Origin: Streptomyces sp. CB02980
GTDB taxonomy: Bacteria > Actinomycetota > Actinomycetes > Streptomycetales > Streptomycetaceae
DNA: 64,000 nucleotides
Assembly (NCBI RefSeq): GCF_014451325.2
Contig: NZ_JACSCH020000006.1
Location: 310,001-374,000, forward strand
Reading direction: 5' to 3'
Shown here: one piece after another, positions 51,620 to 58,466 of the stretch
Layout: each line of letters opens with the position of its first letter
Numbering within the stretch: the stretch's first letter is position 1
Notes under the pieces: model-generated
What the model was told of the DNA's origin: nothing
The model's input: only the letters and a program-made list of their open reading frames with translations
The model's database searches: none
Program-made: the position numbers and the translations under genes

Positions 51620-51642
51620 TTGATGGTCGTTCAGTTGATGGT
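51620..51642. promoter_or_regulatory. Direct repeat in the AfsA-like gene promoter
   Basis: TTGATGGT occurs at 51620-51627 and 51635-51642, 15 bp apart, in the AT-richer 148-bp region before the AfsA-like gene. It could be a regulator site. I do not see a convincing butyrolactone-receptor (ARE) palindrome. Confidence 0.3.
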
Positions 51643-51719
51643 TCACTCGTTCGGGCATCGCACCCGTTGTTCGGATATCTTCGCTCTCCAGATCAGGCCG
51701 ACAGGTCAGAGGGCGGGGA

Positions 51720-52685
51720 ATGATGCAGGACACCGTCGCGCGGAGTCTGTCGCCGCAGCTCTGCCATCGGGTGCGCGGCGAGGACACCTTCCCCGTCGAG
51801 TGGCGACCGCTCGACGGGAGGGACCGCTTCGCGGTCCGGGCCGCCTGGCCCACCGACCACCCGTTCTTCACCCCGGTCCGCCGGGGTGCGGAGCGGTGCC
51901 ACGACCCGCTCCTGGTCGTGGAGACACTGCGGCAGGCCACGATGGCCCTCCTGCACTCGGTCCACGGACTTCCGCTGACCCGGCACATCCTGCTGAGCGA
52001 GATCTCCCTGACCTGTGACCCGGCGGGCCTCGCCGTCGCCGGCGACGAGCCGGTCATCGAGATCCGGTTCGTCGAACTCGCGCTGCGCGGAGATCAGTTG
52101 ACCGAGATCCGGGTGGAGTGGACCGTACGGCGTGACGCGCGCGTGGTGGCCACGGGCGGCGCCCACGCCCGGTTCGCCGGTGGCGCCGCCTACCGCAGGC
52201 TGCGCGGCGGACACGTCGAGGCCGGGGTCGTCCACCCCGGACCGTGGACCCGCCGGGCCCCGGCGCCGCTCGCCGGGCGGGCGAGACCCGAGGACGTCCT
52301 CCTCTCCCCCACCGGCCGGGAGGGGGTGTGGGAACTGGTCGTCGACACCGGTCACCCCACCCTCTTCCAGCGGCCCAACGATCACATACCGGGAATGCTC
52401 TTCCTGGAGGCCGCCCGGCAGGCCGTCTCCGCCGCCGTGTGGCCCCGCCCCTTCCTGCCGGCCGCGCTGCGGATCGGCTTCGACCGGTACGCCGAGTTCC
52501 ACGGCGGCCCCTGCCTGCTCCGTGCGGAGCCCATGAGCCGGGCAGGGACAGAGGGGCCCCCGAGGACGACAGGAACGGCAAGGACGGCAGGGACGGCAGG
52601 GACGCCCGACGTACCCGGGACGTTCGAGGTCACCGGGTATCAGGACGGCGCGCGGCTCTTCACCTGCGAGTTGCGGACCGGATGA
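51720..52685 (+). CDS. AfsA/ScbA-family gamma-butyrolactone (butenolide) synthase
   Basis: A 321-residue protein with two AfsA hot-dog repeats. The first shows TDHPFFTPVRRG and DPLLVVETLRQA; the second shows DTGHPTLFQRPNDHIPGMLFLEAARQA. The Glu residues and the Glu-x-x-Arg of LEAARQ match those considered catalytic in ScbA. The family joins a beta-ketoacyl-ACP with dihydroxyacetone phosphate to start A-factor-type signalling molecules. Between the last AfsA segments lies a Gly/Thr/Ala repeat insertion (about residues 279-300). No ArpA-type receptor or BprA-like reductase is adjacent. The 3' end overlaps the convergent helD gene by 26 bp. Confidence 0.86.
   Translation: MMQDTVARSLSPQLCHRVRGEDTFPVEWRPLDGRDRFAVRAAWPTDHPFFTPVRRGAERCHDPLLVVETLRQATMALLHSVHGLPLTRHILLSEISLTCDPAGLAVAGDEPVIEIRFVELALRGDQLTEIRVEWTVRRDARVVATGGAHARFAGGAAYRRLRGGHVEAGVVHPGPWTRRAPAPLAGRARPEDVLLSPTGREGVWELVVDTGHPTLFQRPNDHIPGMLFLEAARQAVSAAVWPRPFLPAALRIGFDRYAEFHGGPCLLRAEPMSRAGTEGPPRTTGTARTAGTAGTPDVPGTFEVTGYQDGARLFTCELRTG
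52563..52607 (+). repeat. 9-bp repeats inside the AfsA-like gene
   Basis: About five 9-bp units of the AGGACGGCA/GGGACGGCA type encode degenerate RTA/GTA tripeptides. They expand a loop near the C-terminus of the AfsA-like protein and match the other codon-phase arrays in the window. Confidence 0.65.
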
Positions 52686-54924
52686 TCCCGAGCCGCTGGG
52701 TCGCCCGGGTCAGCGCCACGTACAGGTCGTTCGTCCCGTGCACGGCCCCGGCCACGATGCCCTCCGGGTCGACGACCAGCACCGTGTCGAACTCCAGGCC
52801 CTTCGCCTGCCGGGGGTCGAGCAGCACGAGCGGCCGGGTGAGGTCGGGAGCCGGGCCGTACGCGGCCTCCGGCAGCGCGGCGATCAGGCCGGGGTGCAGC
52901 TCCGGCGGGGCGATCACGGCGATCCTGCCCTCCTCGCGCAGCTCGGTCGCCACCGCGTCGGCGGCCTCCTTCACCGGGTGGTCCACCGTCCGGTCCCAGG
53001 GTTCCACCCCGGTGGACCGTACCGAGCTCGGCGGCTCGAACCCGGGGTCGTCGGCCCGTCGCACCTCGGTCGCGACGGCCATGATCTCGGCGGGCGTGCG
53101 GTAGTTGACGCCGAGGCGCACCAGCTCCCAGCGGTCCTCCACGTACGGGGCGAGGATCCGCTCCCAGGCGCCGACGCCGGCCGGGTCGCCGGTCTGGGCG
53201 GGGTCTCCGACCAGGGTCATCGAGCGGTTGGGGCTGCGGCGCATGAGGAGCCGCCAGGCCATCGCGGAGAGCTCCTGCGCCTCGTCGACGATGATGTGCC
53301 CGAAGGCCCAGGTGCGGTCGGCGGCGGCGCGCTCGGCGGCCGTGCGGTGGTCGGCCTCCTCGTGTCGCTCGGCGAAGCGCTCGGCGTCGATGATGTCGTG
53401 GGCCGAGAGGACCTCGGAGGCGTCCTTGTCGTGCTCCTCCTTGTCCTCGAACTCGTAGGTGCGGGAGGCGTAGGAGACGTCGAGGACGCCCTGCGCGTAC
53501 TGGATCTGCTTCTGCCGTTCGGCCTCCTCGGCGGCGCGGACCGCGGAGTCGTCCTCGCCGAGGAGTTCGGCGGCCTCGTCGAGCAGCGGCACGTCGGCGG
53601 GGGTCCAGACACCGCCCCCACGACCGTCGCCCCCGTCACGGCGGATCGCCTCGATGTCGTCCGCGTCGGCGAGGTGGGTGGGTTCGGCCAGGTAGTCGGC
53701 GAGGAAGTCCTGCGGGGTGAGCGCGGGCCAGAGGGTGTCGATCGCCGCGTACACCTCGGGGTTCCCCGCGATGCCCTTGGCGAGCAGGGCGATGTCGTCG
53801 GGGCCGAGGAAGTTGGGGCCGCCGTAGGGGTCGGCGCCGATCCGGTCGGCGAGCTGTTCGGCGAGCGCGTCGAGGATCCGGAAGACGAAGTAGGGGCGGG
53901 CCAGATTGTGCGGGAGGACCGTCTCGCGGGCCTTGTGACGGGCCTCCAGGGCCATGTCCCAGTCGATGACCAGGTCGCCGTCCTCGTGCGGGACGATCAG
54001 CGGCTCGCCGCGCTCGGGGACCTGCTGGCGGTCCCGTACGGCCGCGGCGAGGGCACCGGCCATGGCGGCGGAGCCCTTGACGGCGGCGGCGCGCGGGGTG
54101 TCGGTGCCGGTGGCGCGGACGCCGGGGAACAGCTCGGCGGGGGTGGCCAGGAGGACACCGGTCTCGCCGAGCGAGGGCAGGACGTTGCCGATGTAGCCGA
54201 GGAAGGCCGGGTTGGGGCCGACGATGAGGACGGCCCGCTTGGCGAGCTGCTCGCGGTGCGCGTAGAGGAGGTAGGCGGCGCGGTGCAGGGCGACCGCCGT
54301 CTTGCCGGTGCCGGGGCCGCCCTCGACGACCAGGACCCCGCGGTGCGGGGAGCGGATGATGCCGTCCTGCTCGGCCTGGATGGTCTGCACGATGTCGTGC
54401 ATCCGGCCGGTGCGGGCGGCGTCGAGGGCTGCGAGCAGCACCTCGTCGGCGTCGCGGCTCTCGTGCCCGGAGCGGGTGGCGTCACCGAGGTCGAGCACCT
54501 CGTCGTGGAGTGCCGTGACCGTCCGGCCGAGGGTGCTGATGTGCCGGCGGCGGGAGAGCCCCATCGGCTCGTACCCGGTGGCGAGGTAGAAGGGCCGGGC
54601 GACCTCGGCGCGCCAGTCCACGACCAGCGGGGTGCGGTTCGGGTCGTCCTCGCGGATGCCGAGCCGGCCGATGTGGTGGTCGCGCCCGTCCTTGAAGACG
54701 AGCCGGCCGAAACAGAGCCCGCTCTCCCCCGCGTTGAGCGCGGCGAGCAGCCCGGACTGCTCGGCGACCATGACGTCGCGTTCGAGCCGGCCCTGGTTGC
54801 CGCCGCCCCCCGGGGTACGCAGGGCCCGCTCGACGGCGGCCTCGGCCTGGTCCCTCAGATCGTCGAGTCGTGTGTAGAGATCGGTGATGAATTGCTGCTC
54901 GTTCCGAAATTCCTCGGTTGACAA
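52660..54924 (-). CDS. helD: HelD/HelR-type RNA polymerase-recycling ATPase
   Basis: A 754-residue SF1 helicase-like protein. It has an N-terminal coiled-coil arm (FITDLYTRLDDLRDQAEAAVERAL), Walker A GGPGTGKTA, a long acidic insert (about 395-520), Walker B region HIIVDEAQELSAM, and C-terminal SF1 motifs (LVGDPAQTGD; VNYRTPAEI; KGLEFDTVLVV; YVALTRATQ). HelD proteins release stalled RNA polymerase, and the Streptomyces HelR member displaces rifamycins and gives tolerance. The start is TTG 54924 with CGGGAG upstream. A consensus promoter and a leader hairpin precede it. Confidence 0.92.
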   Translation of the reverse strand: MSTEEFRNEQQFITDLYTRLDDLRDQAEAAVERALRTPGGGGNQGRLERDVMVAEQSGLLAALNAGESGLCFGRLVFKDGRDHHIGRLGIREDDPNRTPLVVDWRAEVARPFYLATGYEPMGLSRRRHISTLGRTVTALHDEVLDLGDATRSGHESRDADEVLLAALDAARTGRMHDIVQTIQAEQDGIIRSPHRGVLVVEGGPGTGKTAVALHRAAYLLYAHREQLAKRAVLIVGPNPAFLGYIGNVLPSLGETGVLLATPAELFPGVRATGTDTPRAAAVKGSAAMAGALAAAVRDRQQVPERGEPLIVPHEDGDLVIDWDMALEARHKARETVLPHNLARPYFVFRILDALAEQLADRIGADPYGGPNFLGPDDIALLAKGIAGNPEVYAAIDTLWPALTPQDFLADYLAEPTHLADADDIEAIRRDGGDGRGGGVWTPADVPLLDEAAELLGEDDSAVRAAEEAERQKQIQYAQGVLDVSYASRTYEFEDKEEHDKDASEVLSAHDIIDAERFAERHEEADHRTAAERAAADRTWAFGHIIVDEAQELSAMAWRLLMRRSPNRSMTLVGDPAQTGDPAGVGAWERILAPYVEDRWELVRLGVNYRTPAEIMAVATEVRRADDPGFEPPSSVRSTGVEPWDRTVDHPVKEAADAVATELREEGRIAVIAPPELHPGLIAALPEAAYGPAPDLTRPLVLLDPRQAKGLEFDTVLVVDPEGIVAGAVHGTNDLYVALTRATQRLGIIRSATRR

Positions 54925-54963
54925 TTCGACTCCCGGCGCGATACAGTGCGTTTATTGAACTTC

Positions 54964-54992
54964 TCTGCGCCCGTGGTGTTTCCGGGCGCAGA
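54964..54992 (-). promoter_or_regulatory. Hairpin in the predicted helD leader
   Basis: TCTGCGCCC (54964-54972) and GGGCGCAGA (54984-54992) are exact complements around an 11-nt loop. It would lie at the very 5' end of the helD mRNA, between the -10 element and the ribosome site, and may act on mRNA stability, translation or early termination. Confidence 0.55.
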
Positions 54993-54999
54993 ATCCATT

Positions 55000-55030
55000 A
55001 ATATACGCGATGAAATACCCCGACTGTCAA
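55000..55030 (-). promoter_or_regulatory. Consensus-like vegetative promoter for helD
   Basis: On the minus strand, TTGACA (55025-55030) and TATATT (55000-55005) are separated by 19 bp (18 bp if GTATAT is the -10). It is the most consensus-like promoter seen in the window. The -35 lies inside the loop of the hairpin that ends the thioredoxin gene. Confidence 0.65.
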
Positions 55031-55048
55031 TTGTAGTCGGGGTATTTC
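55012..55048 (-). terminator. Perfect 14-bp hairpin after the thioredoxin gene
   Basis: Arms 55012-55025 and 55035-55048 pair perfectly around a 9-nt loop, about 80 bp after the thioredoxin stop. It overlaps the helD promoter, whose -35 falls in the loop and stem. Confidence 0.75.
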
Positions 55049-55125
55049 TGTATGCCCTGCCGAAGTGTCGGGGGCCCTCCCAGGGCCGGACGCCGCGGCC
55101 CCGGCCATGATCCGCCGGACAGGCC

Positions 55126-55464
55126 CTAGGCGAGGACGTCCTCCAGATCCTGCAGGAGGCGGCGCTTCGGGCGGGCGCCGACGATCGACTTCACGGGCTC
55201 GCCCGCCCGGAAGACCATGAGGGTCGGGGTCGCGAGGACCCCGAACCTCACCGTGGTCTCCGGGTTCCGGTCGACGTCGATCTCCACGATCCGGAGCCGC
55301 TCGGCCTCCTCCGCGGCGATGGCCGCGAGCACCGGCGTCAGCTGCCGGCACGGCCCGCACCACTCCGCGGTGAACTTCACCAGGACCGGCAGCTCGGCCG
55401 CCAGCACCTCCGTACCGAAGTCCGCGTCGGTGACCTCGGCCACGCCCTCCGCGTACGTCCTCAT
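55126..55464 (-). CDS. Thioredoxin
   Basis: A 112-residue thioredoxin with the redox motif EWCGPC (about residues 27-32), cis-proline loop ATPTLMVF and normal length. It reduces disulfides in the cytoplasm, using thioredoxin reductase encoded elsewhere. Its ATG overlaps the stop of the MerR gene (ATGA, 55461-55464), so the two are coupled, which suggests that the regulator senses thiol, metal or redox stress. Confidence 0.92.
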   Translation of the reverse strand: MRTYAEGVAEVTDADFGTEVLAAELPVLVKFTAEWCGPCRQLTPVLAAIAAEEAERLRIVEIDVDRNPETTVRFGVLATPTLMVFRAGEPVKSIVGARPKRRLLQDLEDVLA

Positions 55465-55895
55465 CCTTGCCTTCCCTCCGTCGTCGCAGCTTCCGTGTCC
55501 CACTCCGCACCGAGCTCGCACCGGGGTTCCGGGCCGTGCGGCAGCTCCGCCTCCGCCCGCAGCAGCTGCGCCCCCACCTCGGCGCGTACCGCCTGGAGCT
55601 GTGCGATCAGCCCGTCCAGCTCGGCGACCTTCCGCCGGTAGACGGCGATCGACGCGGGGCAGGAGTCCCCCGCCGGATGCCCGGCGCGCAGGCAGTCGAC
55701 GAACGGCCGCGTCTCCTCGAGCTCGAACCCGAAGTCCTGGAGGGTCCTGATCTGCTGGAGGAGGCGCAGGTCGTCCTCGTCGTACGTGCGGTAGCCGTTC
55801 TCCGTGCGCCGGGCGGCCAGCAGACCACGGGACTCGTAGTAGCGCAGAGTCCGTGTGGTCGTTCCGGCCCGCTCGGCGAGCTCTCCGATGCGCAT
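55461..55895 (-). CDS. MerR-family regulator
   Basis: A 144-residue MerR protein. The winged helix is at the N-terminus (MRIGELAERAGTTTRTLRYYESRGLL; GYRTYDEDDLRLLQQI), followed by the dimerisation coiled coil and a Cys-containing region (VDCLRAGHPAGDSCPAS) near residues 65-80, which may bind metal or react with oxidants. It is co-transcribed with thioredoxin. Its own promoter contains a 20-bp dyad in a 19-bp spacer, the usual MerR activation geometry. Confidence 0.9.
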   Translation of the reverse strand: MRIGELAERAGTTTRTLRYYESRGLLAARRTENGYRTYDEDDLRLLQQIRTLQDFGFELEETRPFVDCLRAGHPAGDSCPASIAVYRRKVAELDGLIAQLQAVRAEVGAQLLRAEAELPHGPEPRCELGAEWDTEAATTEGRQG

Positions 55896-55910
55896 GTCCA
55901 CGACCGTAAG

Positions 55911-55930
55911 CCTTGACGCCCGCGTCAAGG
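55911..55930 (-). promoter_or_regulatory. MerR operator: 9-2-9 perfect dyad in a long-spacer promoter
   Basis: CCTTGACGC and GCGTCAAGG flank two bases. On the minus strand the dyad lies between a possible -35 (TTGCCT) and -10 (TACGGT) spaced 19 bp apart, as in MerR-controlled promoters. The site is just upstream of the MerR start, so the gene is probably autoregulated. Confidence 0.75.
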
Positions 55931-55937
55931 CAAGGAG

Positions 55938-56462
55938 TCAGGAGCGGGCGGGCGGCAGCAGCGGTCTCCGTTCCACCGGGGACGAGAGCACGATCGACGT
56001 CGTGGTCCGGCCGAGCGCCGACGTCTGTTCCAGGACGTCTTCGAGGTGGATGGTGTCGGTGACGGCGACCTTGAGGATCCAGCAGTCCTCGCCGACCACG
56101 TGGTGGACCTCCAGGATCTCGGGGCGCGCGATCAGTTCCAGGGTCCGCGGGTGCTTCAGGTTGTAGCCGCCGTGCGGGTTCACCCGGATGAAGGCCTGGA
56201 TGCCGTAGCCGAGGCGGGCCGGGGAGACATGGGCGCCGTAGCCGGTGATCGCGCCGCTCGCCTCCAGGCGGCGGACCCGCTCGGTGACGGCCGCGGGGCT
56301 GAGCCGGACGCGGCGGCCGAGCTCGCTGAGCTTGATGCGCCCGTCGCTCTGGAGGAGGTCGACGATCTGCCGGTCGACGGCGTCGAAAACGGCCGCCGAT
56401 GTTTCTTCGGTGGCCGGCCGCGAATGCCGTGGTTCCTTCGGTGTGACTGCCTGGACTCCCAT
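55938..56462 (-). CDS. Lrp/AsnC-family regulator
   Basis: A 174-residue regulator with an N-terminal extension of about 28 residues, a winged helix (AVDRQIVDLLQSDGRIKLSELGRRVRLSPAAVTERVRRL) and a RAM ligand-binding domain (FIRVNPHGGYNLKHPRTLEL and following). It is divergent from a dehydratase-like/reductase gene pair and likely controls it, perhaps with an amino acid as effector. A 6-bp dyad lies in the 77-bp gap. Confidence 0.9.
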   Translation of the reverse strand: MGVQAVTPKEPRHSRPATEETSAAVFDAVDRQIVDLLQSDGRIKLSELGRRVRLSPAAVTERVRRLEASGAITGYGAHVSPARLGYGIQAFIRVNPHGGYNLKHPRTLELIARPEILEVHHVVGEDCWILKVAVTDTIHLEDVLEQTSALGRTTTSIVLSSPVERRPLLPPARS

Positions 56463-56498
56463 GTCTCCCCCTTCAGACGGCGAACGATCAACGTAACA

Positions 56499-56516
56499 CT
56501 TGTCCAGTGAGACAAG
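56499..56516. promoter_or_regulatory. Dyad in the Lrp divergent promoter
   Basis: CTTGTC (56499-56504) and GACAAG (56511-56516) form an inverted repeat with a 6-bp spacer between the Lrp gene and the divergent pair. It is a plausible Lrp-type operator. Confidence 0.45.
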
Positions 56517-56539
56517 GGAGTTGGGACGGTGGGACGGAA

Positions 56540-57463
56540 ATGAAGAACGTTCTGGTGATCGGCGGGAACCGGTATTTCGGAAAGCGGCTCATCGCGCTGC
56601 TCAAGGAATCCGGGCATCGGGTCGCGATCCTCAATCGGGGTTCCTCGGACGCGCCCGGGGGAATCGAGCATCTCGTCGCCGACCGCGACGACGAGGCCGC
56701 TCTGGAATCCGTTCTCGCGGGCCGTTCCTTCGACGTCGTCGTGGACCAGGTCTGCTACACCCCGCGCCAGGCGGAGATCGCCCGCCGCGTCTTCGCGGCG
56801 CGCACCCGGCGCTATGTGATGACGTCGACGGTGGAGGTGTACGAGTACGAGGACTCGGCCGCACCCGTCGCCGAGGACGCCCTCGACCTGGGCACGGTCG
56901 CCGTCGACACCGGCGCGGCCTGGGAGGACCCGGAGTTCCGCGAGGCGCACTACGGGGAGGGGAAGCGGCAGGCCGAGGCGGTCTTCGCGGGCGCGGCCGC
57001 CGAGGGTGCCGGTTCGCCGTTCGCGTGGGCGTCGGTGCGGGTGGCCCATGTGCTGGGCGGCGCCGACGACTTCACCGGCCGGCTCGACCACTATGCGCGG
57101 CGCATCCGGTCGGGCGAGCCGATCGCCGTACCGGCCGTGAACCGTCCGGCGACCTATGTGTACGTCGAGGAGATCGCCGCCTTTCTCGCCTGGGCGGCGG
57201 TCGGAGCGGACTTCACCGGCCCGGTGAACGCCCATTCCCACGGGCCGCTGACCACGGCCGAGATCTGCGCCGAGATCGAGAGGCGGGTCGGCGGCCGGAC
57301 CGTCTTCCGGGAGGTGGAGGTCGGCGAGATCTCGCCTTTCTCCTTCACCCGCTCGTACGGAATGGACAACTCGCGCGCGGTCGCCCTCGGCTATTCCTTC
57401 TCCCATTCCTCCACCTGGCTCGCGGACGCCGTGGCCGAGACGATCGGCGAGGTGACGGGGTGA
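56540..57463 (+). CDS. NAD-dependent epimerase/dehydratase-like (extended SDR)
   Basis: A 307-residue extended SDR. The dinucleotide motif is VLVIGGNRYFGKRLI and the sequence continues in the style of the CSP41/isoflavone-reductase-like group found beside nucleotide-sugar enzymes. The usual YxxxK site is weak (EAHYGEGKRQAEA has a Y-x-x-x-K). ATG 56540 is used. It overlaps the downstream aldo/keto reductase gene (GTGA, 57460-57463). The substrate is unknown. Confidence 0.82.
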   Translation: MKNVLVIGGNRYFGKRLIALLKESGHRVAILNRGSSDAPGGIEHLVADRDDEAALESVLAGRSFDVVVDQVCYTPRQAEIARRVFAARTRRYVMTSTVEVYEYEDSAAPVAEDALDLGTVAVDTGAAWEDPEFREAHYGEGKRQAEAVFAGAAAEGAGSPFAWASVRVAHVLGGADDFTGRLDHYARRIRSGEPIAVPAVNRPATYVYVEEIAAFLAWAAVGADFTGPVNAHSHGPLTTAEICAEIERRVGGRTVFREVEVGEISPFSFTRSYGMDNSRAVALGYSFSHSSTWLADAVAETIGEVTG

Positions 57464-58344
57464 CGCGCTACCGGATGCTGGGGGACGTACGGGTCAGGGC
57501 CGTCGGCCTCGGCACCATGCCGCTCTCCGTCGAGGGCCGGCCGGACGAGGCGCGGGCCGTGGCCACCGTGCACGCCGCCCTCGACGCGGGCGTGACCCTG
57601 CTCGACACCGCCGACTCCTACCACCCGCCGACCGGCACGCCCGGCGAGGGCGAACTGCTCGTGGCGCGGGCCCTCGCCTCGTACGGGGGCGGCGTGGACG
57701 ACGTGCTCGTGGCGACGAAGGGCGGGCGGGGTCGGACGGCGGACGGCGGCTGGACCGTCGACGGCCGGCCCGAGCACCTGCGGCGGGCGGCGGAGGCGTC
57801 GGCGCGCCGGCTCGGCTCCACGCCGATCGGCCTCTACCAGCTGCACAAACCGGACCCGGCCGTCCCGTACGCCGAATCTTTGGGCGCGATACGGGAGTTG
57901 CTGGACGCGGGGACGGTCCGGCTGGCCGGGATCTCCAACGTCGACGTCGAGCAGATCCTGCTCGCCCGCGAGATCCTGGGCGACCGGCTGGTCTCGGTGC
58001 AGAACCGCTACTCACCGGCGGTCCGCACGAGTGAGGCGGAGCTGCGGCTCTGCGCGGAGCTGCGCCTGGCCTTCCTGCCGTGGAGCCCCCTGGGCGGCAT
58101 CTCACGCAGCTCCCTGGACGGCACCTCCGCGCAGGAGGAGGACCCGGAGTTCGGGGCCTTCCACCGGGTGGCGCGGGCGCGGGGGGTCAGCCCGCAGCGG
58201 GTGGCCCTGGCGTGGATGCTCGCCCGCTCGGAGTCGGTCCTGCCGATCCCGGGGGCGAGTCGGCCGGAGTCGGCACGGGACTCGGCGGCGGCTACCGAAC
58301 TCCTCCTGTCACCCGAGGAGTTGTCCCTACTCGCCGTTCAGTAA
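57460..58344 (+). CDS. Aldo/keto reductase
   Basis: A 294-residue AKR-fold protein starting at GTG 57460. Catalytic tetrad features are LLDTADSYHPP (Asp, Tyr), VLVATKGGRG (Lys) and LYQLHKPDP (His). The C-terminal NADPH site is recognisable in SVLPIPGASRPESARDS. It is translationally coupled to the preceding SDR gene and probably acts on the same substrate, under Lrp control. Confidence 0.9.
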   Translation: MTRYRMLGDVRVRAVGLGTMPLSVEGRPDEARAVATVHAALDAGVTLLDTADSYHPPTGTPGEGELLVARALASYGGGVDDVLVATKGGRGRTADGGWTVDGRPEHLRRAAEASARRLGSTPIGLYQLHKPDPAVPYAESLGAIRELLDAGTVRLAGISNVDVEQILLAREILGDRLVSVQNRYSPAVRTSEAELRLCAELRLAFLPWSPLGGISRSSLDGTSAQEEDPEFGAFHRVARARGVSPQRVALAWMLARSESVLPIPGASRPESARDSAAATELLLSPEELSLLAVQ

Positions 58345-58398
58345 CCGAAGGCACCGATCCCATTGACGGGGCCGCCGCCTCCCACTACAAAAGCTCGA

Positions 58399-58423
58399 TG
58401 AGAGCGCTCTGAGAGCGCTCTCA
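58399..58423. promoter_or_regulatory. Two overlapping LacI-type operators before the glucanase gene
   Basis: TGAGAGCGCTCTGA (58399-58412) and the perfect palindrome TGAGAGCGCTCTCA (58410-58423) overlap by three bases. The sequence matches the LacI/CebR-type operator family that controls sugar-degrading enzymes in Streptomyces. It lies about 45 bp before the start of the laminarinase gene. The regulator gene is not in the window. Confidence 0.85.
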
Positions 58424-58466
58424 GCATCGTGCTCACCCCGCGCGCCATCCCCCGGAGGTGGTCTCC

